From: CAYRIY01 sp964424335
GTDB lineage: Bacteria > Bacillota > Limnochordia > DTU080 > RSA5
Reading direction: 5' to 3'
NCBI GenBank assembly: GCA_964424335.1
Contig: CAYRIY010000037.1
Span: 1 to 28,359, forward strand
DNA: 28,359 bases
This document shows positions 1 to 7,144 of the stretch, piece by piece. The translations under genes were made by a program, and so were the position numbers. A model generated the notes under the pieces. That model was not told the DNA's origin. It made no database searches and worked only from the letters and a program-made list of their open reading frames with translations. Each line of letters begins with the position of its first letter. Position 1 is the stretch's first letter.

Positions 1-75
1 TGCTTCCAAGATCCCGACGGCCATGTTTGGGAGGTCGTGTGGAACCCACAGCTCATTCCGGAGGACGACGCCTAA
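1..75 (+). CDS. VOC/glyoxalase family protein, C-terminal fragment
   Basis: The first 24 codons read in frame from the window edge to a TAA stop. The peptide contains FQDPDGHVWEVVWNP, the C-terminal strand signature of vicinal-oxygen-chelate proteins (glyoxalase I, bleomycin-resistance and dioxygenase relatives). In that family the Glu of the DPDGxxxE segment is usually a metal ligand, and an equivalent Glu is present here. The start and the other domain half lie outside the window, so the substrate cannot be inferred. It reads in the same direction as the next two genes, but an 83-base gap separates it from them. Confidence 0.75.
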   Translation, partial: CFQDPDGHVWEVVWNPQLIPEDDA

Positions 76-158
76 GGAGGCGTTGAGAGGATTAGAAATG
101 AGGATTGTAGTTTGGAAAGGGCTGCCAACGATGGGAAGTAAGTCCAAGGAGGGCTCGC

Positions 159-662
159 GTGCAGATTCGACCAGAAGAACGGCGCGACTATGATCGGGTG
201 TTTCGAGTCAATGAAGCAGCGTTTGGCCGAGAGGCTGAAGCAAAGCTCGTCGACGCCTTGAGGGAGCAGGTAAACCCGGTCGTGTCATTGGTAGCCGAGG
301 ACGCTGGCGATGTTGTCGGGCACATACTGTTCACGCCGGTCCACGTTACCGGCAACCCTGACCTCAAGATCATGGGCCTGGGTCCCGTGGCGGTGGCGCC
401 AAAGCGGCAGCGGAGCGGAATCGGCTCGCAACTTGTTCGCTCGGGGCTTGAGATGTGCAAAGCGCTCGACTTCGGCGCCGTGGTTGTCCTGGGTCACCCT
501 GAATATTACCCCCGGTTTGGGTTTGTGCCCGCATCTCGGTTTGGACTCGCTTGCGAATTCGATGTGCCCGATGAGGTCTTTATGGCCGTCGAGCTCCACG
601 CCGGGTACCTCGCTCAGAGATCGGGCACAGTCAAGTACCATGAAGCTTTTCGCAATGTGTAA
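159..662 (+). CDS. GNAT family N-acetyltransferase (YhbS-like)
   Basis: The product is a 167-residue single-domain acetyltransferase that would transfer acetyl from acetyl-CoA to an amine; the substrate is unknown. The GNAT motif A, RQRSGIG, follows the strand LGPVAVAP at about residues 76-88. The segment LGHPEYYPRFGF near residue 115 is typical of the YhbS-like subgroup. The start is GTG at 159, chosen because AAGGAGGG lies at 147-154, only a few bases upstream. Length fits the family. The gene ends 19 bases before the GyrI-like gene, so the two may be cotranscribed. Family assignment is secure; the biological role is not. Confidence 0.85.
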   Translation: MQIRPEERRDYDRVFRVNEAAFGREAEAKLVDALREQVNPVVSLVAEDAGDVVGHILFTPVHVTGNPDLKIMGLGPVAVAPKRQRSGIGSQLVRSGLEMCKALDFGAVVVLGHPEYYPRFGFVPASRFGLACEFDVPDEVFMAVELHAGYLAQRSGTVKYHEAFRNV

Positions 663-681
663 CAAAAGGTGCGTGCGCTAG

Positions 682-1290
682 ATGCAAAAGATTGATCTCA
701 AAAAAGAGCTGAAGCACCTCTACCACGCCTCCTCGCAAGAGGTTGTGCAGGTGGATGTTCCAACCTTAAAGTTTCTAATGGTTGACGGGATGGGCGATCC
801 GAACACATCGGCGGAGTATGTAGAGGCTGTGGAGGCCTTGTTCTCGGTTTCGTACACCGTGAAATTCAAGGTCAAAAAGGAGCTCCAACTGTGCGACTAT
901 GCCGTGATGCCGCTCGAGGGGCTGTGGTGGGCGGAGGACATGTCGGTGTTCATCACCGGCGATCGGTCGAAATGGGCCTGGACGATGATGATCATGCAGC
1001 CCGACTTTGTCGCGGATGAAGTGATCTATGAGGGGATCGAGGAGGTGCGCCGAAAGAAAAAACTCCTCGCGATTGACCGGCTACGCCTTGAAGCGTTCAC
1101 CGAAGGGCGCTGTGCACAGATCATGCACGTGGGCCCATTCTCGGAGGAAGGGCCCACGATCGAGCGTCTCCACGCGTTTATTCAAGCTGAATCAGAACTC
1201 ACAGGCAAGCATCACGAGATCTACTTATCGGATGTGCGCCGCGCCGATCCAAAGAACTGGAAAACGATCATCCGACAACCCATGAAGTGA
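682..1290 (+). CDS. GyrI-like small-molecule-binding domain protein
   Basis: This 202-residue soluble protein matches stand-alone GyrI-like proteins (Pfam GyrI-like family). It has the early segment PTLKFLMVDGMGDP, a central LEGLWWAED segment and a late MHVGPFSEEGPTIERL segment. In relatives the domain binds hydrophobic small molecules, either alone or as the effector domain of MerR- or AraC-type regulators. No DNA-binding domain is present here. Its exact ligand cannot be read from sequence. The ATG start is preceded by AAAAGG at 664-669, and the gene sits 19 bases after the GNAT gene. It converges on the dehydrogenase operon, leaving only a 13-base gap and no obvious terminator. Confidence 0.8.
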   Translation: MQKIDLKKELKHLYHASSQEVVQVDVPTLKFLMVDGMGDPNTSAEYVEAVEALFSVSYTVKFKVKKELQLCDYAVMPLEGLWWAEDMSVFITGDRSKWAWTMMIMQPDFVADEVIYEGIEEVRRKKKLLAIDRLRLEAFTEGRCAQIMHVGPFSEEGPTIERLHAFIQAESELTGKHHEIYLSDVRRADPKNWKTIIRQPMK

Positions 1291-1303
1291 GCTCTTGCGG
1301 GCA

Positions 1304-2308
1304 TTACCACTCGAGAATGATCCCAAGCACATGCTCGCCATGTTCGCGCCGGTTATTGATCAACGCGAAGGCGTCGGCTGCCTTCTCCACCGGAAACTTT
1401 TGCGTGATCAACGGCAGCGTCGTGAGCGCACCTTTTGCAATGAGATCGAGCGTGGCGTCCATGCGCTCTTTGGTCCAACCGGCCGGCGCGTGGAGAGAGA
1501 GCTCCCTGCTGCGCAGGACTTGAATGTCGATGTGCCCATCCGCTCCGTGAAATCCGGCCGATACCAGGTGCCCGCAGTGCTTCATCACGGGGACGACGGC
1601 CTCCAAAAAGGCCGCCGATCCCACAGTATCCACGACGACGCCAACGCCATGCGGCGCCCAATCTCGAATCGCCCGCAAGGCATCCTCGCGGTTGATGTTG
1701 ACGACTCGGTCATTCGCTCGCAGCTCAAATAGCTTGAGCCGCTGATCGTGTTTGCCGATCATCATGACATGCGCGCCGCGGTAGGCGAGCGTCTGTGCCG
1801 CCCAATGCCCGACCATGCCGTCGCCGACGACCACGGCGCGGTCGGCTTTGGATACGGGGGCCCTCATGCCACAGTTGTACCCGACCTGGGTCAAGACGAG
1901 GCCGCTCACTGCGATCGGATCTACGCCAGGCGGGATCTTCCACACCTGATGACGGGGGGTCACCGCCGGTGAAACATGGCCGCCAACCGGCATGAACATG
2001 GACTCTACCTTGGACACGGTTGCAAACACGGTTTCGCCGACTTCGATGTCCGTGACGTTTTCACCCACGGACTCGACGACTCCCACCTTTTGATAACCCG
2101 GAACGATTGGGAAAGGTGACGGGTCGCCTTCCTTTCTCGGGGTGTCGCCGGCGATCCGCTCACCGCGTACAAACGAGCTCTCGGTCCCGTTGCTGATCCA
2201 GGAGTGGGTGACGCGTATGACGACGTCGTCAGCCGTAGGTTCTGGAATGTCGACGCGCTCCCACGAGACCTTGTAAGGAGCGAGCGCAACGACGGCCTGC
2301 CCCTTCAC
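1304..2308 (-). CDS. MDR-superfamily dehydrogenase, zinc-ligand-poor type
   Basis: A medium-chain dehydrogenase/reductase of 334 residues from the chosen start. A GroES-like N-terminal half is followed by a Rossmann half with VVVGDGMVGHWAA as the dinucleotide-binding loop. The usual catalytic zinc Cys near residue 40 is replaced by a WISNGTES segment, and there is no four-Cys structural zinc lobe, so it may work without zinc. The GTG at 2308 overlaps the TGA of the upstream dehydrogenase as GTGA and is preceded by a purine-rich stretch. An in-frame start at 2338 would add 10 residues and overlap the upstream gene by 34 bases, which I consider less likely. It is the second gene of a two-gene operon. 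Substrate is unknown; a sugar or polyol is possible given the neighbouring carbohydrate locus. Confidence 0.82.
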   Translation of the reverse strand: MKGQAVVALAPYKVSWERVDIPEPTADDVVIRVTHSWISNGTESSFVRGERIAGDTPRKEGDPSPFPIVPGYQKVGVVESVGENVTDIEVGETVFATVSKVESMFMPVGGHVSPAVTPRHQVWKIPPGVDPIAVSGLVLTQVGYNCGMRAPVSKADRAVVVGDGMVGHWAAQTLAYRGAHVMMIGKHDQRLKLFELRANDRVVNINREDALRAIRDWAPHGVGVVVDTVGSAAFLEAVVPVMKHCGHLVSAGFHGADGHIDIQVLRSRELSLHAPAGWTKERMDATLDLIAKGALTTLPLITQKFPVEKAADAFALINNRREHGEHVLGIILEW

Positions 2309-3297
2309 GTGGACATCGCCTCGTCTTTCCAGGGCCAAAAGCAGATCTTGATGGCCTCTTGCTTCTCTAAAAGCTCCACACCTTCGTTATACCGCTCCAG
2401 GGGCAAGTGGTGCGTGCTGAGAAATCCGAGCCTCAGATCGCCCTCCTCGATGAGGCGCACCGCGTATTCGGCCGCGGGTCTGTTTGCCCCCGGATACCCG
2501 CAAAGCCTAAGCCCGATGTAATGGCGCACGTCAAAGACGTACGGTTCGCGCTGAACCCCAAAGAGCGCTACTGTGTCGCGCGTGCGGTCCATGAGGAATT
2601 CGACCGACGCTTTGGCACCGACGCAATCGATGCTCGTGTCGAGGGCCGTCTTTGCCGGACGCCGGGGAAAGCGATCACCAAGATCCTCTCGCGGATCATG
2701 CGCGGCGTCGATGAGGCCAAGCGATAGGGCGAACTGCATGCGCCGCTCGCTCAGGTCAAACCCGATGACCTCGGACGCACCCTCCGCTCTTGCCATCTGG
2801 GCGGCGATCAGGCCTGCGGGCCCAAGGCCCGAGATGCCGACACGCCGACCTTTGAGCACGTCCATCGAGCGCAGCATGTTAAAGACCGAGCCGACGCACG
2901 ATGCAAGCTCTACGGGGGCGACCTCGTGGGGCTCGAGCTCGGCCGGCACCCGAATGGCGTTTTCCGCGTCCAAGATGACGTATTGCGCGTAACACCCGAG
3001 GCGGTGGTGGCCCTGGTCGGTCCAAGCGCTCACCCGGTCGCCCACCGACAAACTCGTCACCCCAGGGCCAATGGAGACGACCTCGCCCGTCGCTTCGTGC
3101 CCCGGCTGCCCGGGGGTGTACGGGTAGTGAAACGTGTGGCCCACAAACATTGGGTCGTTGTGCCTTAGGTGCAAATCCCACTGCGGGCACGTCGTCACGG
3201 CCTCGACTCGAACGAGCGCCTGGCCGTCCCCTGGAGTGGGAATTGGTTCGTCTAAGATCGTGAATTTGCCGGGTGCGGTGACTTGTAGCACCTTCAT
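2305..3297 (-). CDS. Zinc-type MDR alcohol dehydrogenase-like protein
   Basis: This 330-residue medium-chain dehydrogenase would oxidise an alcohol or reduce a carbonyl with NAD(P). Cys37 in TTCPQWDLH and His67-Glu68 in GQPGHEATGE fit the catalytic-zinc site of the family. The Rossmann loop reads GISGLGPAGLIAAQMA. The structural-zinc four-Cys lobe is absent. The start is ATG at 3297, with GAGGGGTG about 8 bases upstream on the coding strand. It is the first gene of the operon, and its stop overlaps the second dehydrogenase start by 4 bp. A perfect inverted repeat lies 34-73 bases upstream of the start, so expression is probably controlled by a repressor not encoded here. The substrate cannot be assigned. 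Confidence 0.88.
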   Translation of the reverse strand: MKVLQVTAPGKFTILDEPIPTPGDGQALVRVEAVTTCPQWDLHLRHNDPMFVGHTFHYPYTPGQPGHEATGEVVSIGPGVTSLSVGDRVSAWTDQGHHRLGCYAQYVILDAENAIRVPAELEPHEVAPVELASCVGSVFNMLRSMDVLKGRRVGISGLGPAGLIAAQMARAEGASEVIGFDLSERRMQFALSLGLIDAAHDPREDLGDRFPRRPAKTALDTSIDCVGAKASVEFLMDRTRDTVALFGVQREPYVFDVRHYIGLRLCGYPGANRPAAEYAVRLIEEGDLRLGFLSTHHLPLERYNEGVELLEKQEAIKICFWPWKDEAMST

Positions 3298-3331
3298 TTG
3301 CGCTCACCCCTCTGAAATTGCTTTTCCAGAT

Positions 3332-3370
3332 GCTATTCGTATACGTGTCGCAGGGACGTATACGAATAGC
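3332..3370. promoter_or_regulatory. Perfect 15-bp inverted repeat, probable double operator
   Basis: GCTATTCGTATACGT at 3332-3346 is repeated as its exact reverse complement at 3356-3370, with a 9-base spacer. Each arm also contains the self-palindrome CGTATACG (3338-3345 and 3357-3364), with centres 19 bases apart, about two helical turns. GTATAC-centred palindromes are typical of GntR/FadR-type repressors (established knowledge of that family). The position, 34-73 bases upstream of the dehydrogenase ATG at 3297, fits a promoter-overlapping operator. No cognate regulator is adjacent. A cruciform or RNA hairpin is an alternative, but no T tract follows. Confidence 0.6.
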
Positions 3371-3462
3371 GCCTTTGGCAAGTAGTCTTATACTTCGTGG
3401 CAGCGCCACAGGTTCCTAAAAGTGCGCGTTACCGTGCCAAAGTCTCCCGCAGAAATTAATAC

Positions 3463-3491
3463 TTGGCGTCACAGGAGGGGGACTTTCTAAA
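3463..3491 (+). promoter_or_regulatory. Possible sigma-A-type promoter for the Imm31-like gene
   Basis: TTGGCG at 3463-3468 and TCTAAA at 3486-3491 are separated by 17 bases; each matches consensus at four of six positions. This is the best pair I could find in the 227-base stretch between the inverted repeat and the ATG at 3598. The rest of that stretch holds only a tandem GGTCCGGA duplication near 3538-3554 and no gene. The call is weak. Confidence 0.25.
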
Positions 3492-3597
3492 GGAGAAATC
3501 ACAAGTTCCGCGCTAGCGTGCGAATAAATTGCCCTAGGGTCCGGAAGGTCCGGATCACTCACCGCTCATATGTCGAGCGCTGGCAGGAGGATGCTGC

Positions 3598-3882
3598 ATG
3601 TCCCAACCAAAATTCCGAGTTTACGAAATTGTGCGCGTTGGGAAAAACAACCCGGAGCTCGCTGAAATACACGGCGAGCGGGGCGCCATCCTGGGGATGA
3701 CCGATGGGATGAGCGGCCCGATCGAATACGGGGTGTACATCTACCGCGACGAGATCTTGTGGCAGGTGTCCGAGGACGACCTCGAGGCAACGGGCGAACA
3801 CGCGAGCCGAGGGGATTTTTACGACGACACGGTGGTGCGCGTCAACGTGGATGAGAAAGGTCGCGGACGCATCGCCGACTAA
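3598..3882 (+). CDS. Imm31-like immunity-family protein
   Basis: A 94-residue soluble acidic protein. FRVYEIVRV at the start, GAILGM near residue 40, a central EYGVYIYRDEILWQV strand pair and DDLEATG near residue 60 resemble the Imm31 family of polymorphic-toxin immunity proteins. I recognise this from memory of the family pattern; it was not searched. Known members are thought to neutralise secreted toxins, but no toxin, WXG100 or secretion gene is visible nearby, so this copy is an orphan or has another role. The ATG at 3598 has AGGAGG at 3585-3590. The following protease gene starts 17 bases later on the same strand, so the two are probably cotranscribed. Confidence 0.6.
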   Translation: MSQPKFRVYEIVRVGKNNPELAEIHGERGAILGMTDGMSGPIEYGVYIYRDEILWQVSEDDLEATGEHASRGDFYDDTVVRVNVDEKGRGRIAD

Positions 3883-3899
3883 ACGAAAGGTGATGATAC

Positions 3900-4601
3900 G
3901 TGCAGCTTTGGACCGCCGAAAACGCATCGACTTCAGTTACTGCAAGGCCAAAGTCGAACGTCGCCGCAGTGACGTTTGGATTTGTTGCCGCGCTCTACCT
4001 AGCTTGGACGGGCGCGTGGCTGCTGCTGCCTATCTTGGAAAACGGCATCGGCTGGCCGGCCACGAGCAACGACCGAACGCTTTATTGGACCATCATGAAG
4101 GCGCTCCTTTGGATCGTGCCGGGCATATTCGTCTTTCGGCACGCGGGAATCAAGATAGGCGCGGCGATGAGAGGCGACGGAGTGCGTGCAGCGCTGCTTT
4201 GGGGCGTCGGAGCAGGCCTGCTCATCGGCCTTGAAGCTGTCATACGAAAGTTGCTTGGAAATCAACCCTTCTCGATCGCGTTTGATTGGACGTTTGTGAA
4301 CGTCGTCCTGATTGCGCCGTTCGTAGAAGAGTTTGTCTTTCGTGGCGCCGTGCTCGGCGGATTGATGCAACGGTATCGATTTGCCGTCGCCAATGTGATC
4401 GCATCGCTTTTATTTGTGGGCGCACACGTGCCCGGATGGCACTTCTCAGGCGTGCTCATGGAACGGTTGACCCAGCCCCTCGGCGGAGCGCTCTCAATCT
4501 TCGTCTTGGGGCTCATTTTTGGGTTTGTCGTGTTGAAAAGCCGTTCCGTAGCGGGTGGAATGATCGCACACGGGATCAACAACCTCTTCAGTATCCTCTA
4601 A
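3900..4601 (+). CDS. CPBP (CAAX/abortive-infection type) intramembrane metalloprotease
   Basis: This 233-residue polytopic membrane protein carries the full CPBP motif set: Glu143-Glu144 and Arg148 in EEFVFRG, His176 in FVGAH, and His224 in MIAHGINN. These residues form the zinc-type active site of the Rce1/CAAX-protease family. About six hydrophobic segments span residues 22-230. The start is GTG at 3900, with AAAGG at 3886-3890 upstream. In bacteria such proteins process peptides or protect against bacteriocins, and several act as immunity proteins. Given the NHLP peptide cluster 8 kb away, a link is conceivable but not shown. It follows the Imm31-like gene by 17 bases. Confidence 0.88.
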   Translation: MQLWTAENASTSVTARPKSNVAAVTFGFVAALYLAWTGAWLLLPILENGIGWPATSNDRTLYWTIMKALLWIVPGIFVFRHAGIKIGAAMRGDGVRAALLWGVGAGLLIGLEAVIRKLLGNQPFSIAFDWTFVNVVLIAPFVEEFVFRGAVLGGLMQRYRFAVANVIASLLFVGAHVPGWHFSGVLMERLTQPLGGALSIFVLGLIFGFVVLKSRSVAGGMIAHGINNLFSIL

Positions 4602-4662
4602 ATCCAAGTTGGAGCTTGTGTGAAACGACTGTGTTTCCCGCAGGGCTCGTAGGAGTGATTCG

Positions 4663-5919
4663 ATGCTGACCGTTGACATTGAAACGGCCCGTCGCTTCGT
4701 TATGGGCAAGCAGGGTTTGTGGCCCGGGCGGCGCTGGCGCGGTGTCGACGGCGTGGAGCAGGCGATGCGGGCGATGGAGTACCTACAACTCGATCCGCTG
4801 CAAGTCATCGCTCGCAGCCAGGATATTGCACTTAGCAGCCGCGTCTTGGATTACTCGCCGGAAATGTGGGAGCGCCCCACCTATAATGAACGCAAGTTTT
4901 TCGACTGGGGCGGGTGGCTCGCGGTGCGGCCCATGGAGGAGTTGCCGCACTGGCGCGTCGTCATGCGGCGTGAACGAGACAGCCCGCACATTCAGCAAAT
5001 TGCCGTCGACCATCCCGATGCTGTCGCTGAGGTGCGCGATGTTTTGGAAAAGCAAGGCACCGTAAGCAATCGCGACTTTGCAACAAAGACGCGCCAGCGC
5101 ACCGACAATTACCGCGGTCGCAAGGACAGCGCCCTTGCCCTCTACTACCTTTGGCGCACGGGCGACGTGATGACGCATCACAGGGAGAATTTCGAGCGGG
5201 TCTACGCTCTGACGGAAGCGGTGGCGCCGGCGGATCTCGTGCGAGCGAGCGACGACGATGAGGCTGACCGTTTCTTGATCGGCAAAGAGGTCGGCTTTTA
5301 CGGTCTTGCTCGCCTGAGCGCCTCGAGCGATGCGTATCAGCGCGGCGCGCCGTACAGCAAGACGGCTGTGCTCGAGCAGATGCTGGCAGACGGCGAACTC
5401 GTCGAAGTGCGAATCGAGGGTTGGCGGGGCGTACATTACGCGCTAAAGCGCGACATCCCGCTGCTTGAAGCCTTAAGCGCCGGGCGCGTGCCGGACGACT
5501 GGACGCCGCTCGAGACGACGACGGAGGAAGAGGCCGTCATTCTTGCGCCTCTCGACCCGGTCAGCGCACGCGGAAGGGCTAAGGTCATGTTCGGCTTTGA
5601 TTACGTATGGGAAGTTTACAAGCCCGAAGCAAAGCGCAAATACGGCTACTACGCATTGCCGGTGCTGTGGGGCGATCGGCTCGTCGCCCGCTTTGACAGC
5701 AAGCTCGACCGAGCGACGAATACCCTTGTCATCCTCGGCTTTTGGTTGGAAGATGCAGCGCTTGGCGCTGACGAACGTTTCGCCGAGGCCTTGGCCCGCG
5801 GCTTTGTACGATTTGTCAGGTTTCTAGGCGCGGAGCGGCTCGATGCGCGGGCGATTGCGGAGCCGCTTCTGCGAAAAAGGGTGGACGTGGGCTCTAGAAG
5901 TCGCACGCGGCATTTGTAG
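4663..5919 (+). CDS. YcaQ/AlkX-family winged-helix DNA glycosylase homologue
   Basis: This 418-residue protein matches the HTH_42 (DUF1006, YcaQ) family. Members such as E. coli YcaQ unhook DNA interstrand crosslinks or excise bulky alkylated bases. The signature QLD at residues 42-44, in EYLQLDPLQVIARSQD, corresponds to the Gln-hydrophobic-Asp catalytic motif of the AlkX branch; the AlkZ branch has Gln-hydrophobic-Gln. Other family landmarks are RPTYNERKFFDWGG near residue 75 and MFGFDYVWEVYKP near residue 310. The ATG at 4663 has an AGGAG 9 bases upstream. Length is normal. Its 3' end overlaps the convergent LacI gene by 26 bases, so antisense interference between the two is possible. Confidence 0.88.
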   Translation: MLTVDIETARRFVMGKQGLWPGRRWRGVDGVEQAMRAMEYLQLDPLQVIARSQDIALSSRVLDYSPEMWERPTYNERKFFDWGGWLAVRPMEELPHWRVVMRRERDSPHIQQIAVDHPDAVAEVRDVLEKQGTVSNRDFATKTRQRTDNYRGRKDSALALYYLWRTGDVMTHHRENFERVYALTEAVAPADLVRASDDDEADRFLIGKEVGFYGLARLSASSDAYQRGAPYSKTAVLEQMLADGELVEVRIEGWRGVHYALKRDIPLLEALSAGRVPDDWTPLETTTEEEAVILAPLDPVSARGRAKVMFGFDYVWEVYKPEAKRKYGYYALPVLWGDRLVARFDSKLDRATNTLVILGFWLEDAALGADERFAEALARGFVRFVRFLGAERLDARAIAEPLLRKRVDVGSRSRTRHL

Positions 5920-6922
5920 CGACGGAGGATTGACGGACAATGAGCTGCGTGGGAAGGATCACCGAGGGTGGATCATCGGCTTTTTCATAGGCGAGGGCGC
6001 AAAGGAGATGGCAGGCCTCTTTGCCCATCTGAACAAGGGGACGCCTGACCGTCGTCAGGCTGGGCGAGTTGTATTGAGCAAAGACGGAATCGTTAAAGCC
6101 GACCACGAGCACGTCCTCGGGCACACGACGTTTTGCCTTGTGTACCCCGCTGATCGCCGCCAAGGCCAACAGGTCGTTGGAGCAAAGGTACGCTGTTGGA
6201 GGATCGGATCCTCGCTGCTCTTGTTCTACGATTTTCTCCGCTTCGGCGGGCCTCCAGTTTACTTCGTGAACGCGCGCTTCCTCAGAAAGCCCGTGGCGCT
6301 CGCACGCGCGCAGAAACCCTTGTTGACGTAGAAAGCCCGCCCAGTGACGAGTCGACCCAAGATGAGCAAGTCGGCGAGCGCCTTGTGCTACAACGTGGTC
6401 GACTGCGGCCTCCATGCCCGCGTCGTCGTCTGAAGCCACCAAGTGAAGCCCATCTCGTTGAGGATATGGACCCATTAGAACCAGAGGGAAATCGGAGCGG
6501 GCAATCGCTTCGATCTCGGAGTCAGGAAGGATATCGTCTTCGAGCACGATGCCCCCGTCGACGCGGCGATCGCCGAGCAAAGACAACGGAGAGAGCTTTT
6601 CCCCTTGTTGAAAGTACCAAACCAACGGAAGTTCCCGCTCATCGGCTACTCGGCTTATGCCGGCGACGATTTCGCTGATGTGTGGATTTTTGATTCGCTC
6701 AGGATCACGGAGTACGACGCCAAGCGCTCTTGCCTCTCTGGCAGCCAACGTACGGGCCGCCATGTTGGGCTGATAATCGAGAGCTCGGGCGATTTGGATG
6801 ATGCGCTCTCGCGTCTCGTGGCTGATCTTTACCTTGGTCTCTTTCCCTGAAAGGACGCGAGAGACGGTCGAGATCGCCGTGCCCGCTTCTTGGGCGATAT
6901 GGGCCAAGGTAGGACGGGCCAA
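5894..6922 (-). CDS. LacI-family transcriptional repressor
   Basis: A 342-residue regulator. The N-terminal helix-turn-helix (residues 4-25, ending AISTVSRVLSG) is followed by the hinge region at Y50-QPNMAARTL. A periplasmic-binding-like effector domain then includes GGIVLED, CSNDLLALAA and VVGFNDS. The TTG at 6922 gives the standard LacI start MARPTLAHIA and has GGGAGGG just upstream. Longer in-frame readings extend into the intergenic region and would add about 80 atypical residues. It is divergent from the sugar-binding protein and lyase genes and probably represses them until a sugar or oligosaccharide binds. Its 3' end overlaps the YcaQ-like gene tail to tail by 26 bases. Confidence 0.9.
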   Translation of the reverse strand: MARPTLAHIAQEAGTAISTVSRVLSGKETKVKISHETRERIIQIARALDYQPNMAARTLAAREARALGVVLRDPERIKNPHISEIVAGISRVADERELPLVWYFQQGEKLSPLSLLGDRRVDGGIVLEDDILPDSEIEAIARSDFPLVLMGPYPQRDGLHLVASDDDAGMEAAVDHVVAQGARRLAHLGSTRHWAGFLRQQGFLRACERHGLSEEARVHEVNWRPAEAEKIVEQEQRGSDPPTAYLCSNDLLALAAISGVHKAKRRVPEDVLVVGFNDSVFAQYNSPSLTTVRRPLVQMGKEACHLLCALAYEKADDPPSVILPTQLIVRQSSVATNAACDF

Positions 6923-7144
6923 CTCCGTTCCCTCCCATACACAGATGTGACCAGGGGTGACTAGGAATTTCAACTCGGAGTTTACCACAAAAGTACGGTT
7001 TAGGGTAAGCAGATAAAAAATTGAAAAAGATCGCTCAAGTGGGAAGGAGGGCGATAATTTGGGCTGAATGACTACTGCAAACGCTTGCGCGCTAACGCTT
7101 CGCCTAAGGAGCGCGCAACCTGAGACAGAGGAGCGTGAACGACA
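6923..7144. promoter_or_regulatory. Divergent control region between LacI repressor and sugar-binding protein
   Basis: A LacI-type palindrome TGCAAACGCTTGCG at 7076-7089 has the central CG and the AAACG core typical of LacI-family operators. It lies about 18 bases downstream of a GATAAT -10-like box at 7053-7058, where a bound repressor would block initiation; no good -35 is visible. For the minus strand, TAAACT (complement of 6979-6984) could be a -10, with TTACCC 18 bases upstream. The perfect palindrome AACTC-G-GAGTT at 6972-6982 overlaps it and may be a second, autoregulatory site. A Shine-Dalgarno AGAGGAG at 7127-7133 serves the ATG at 7145. Confidence 0.55.

Noticed and set aside
1291..1303. 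Terminator between the GyrI-like gene and the convergent dehydrogenase gene
   Set aside because: The 13-base gap has no stem-loop or T tract.
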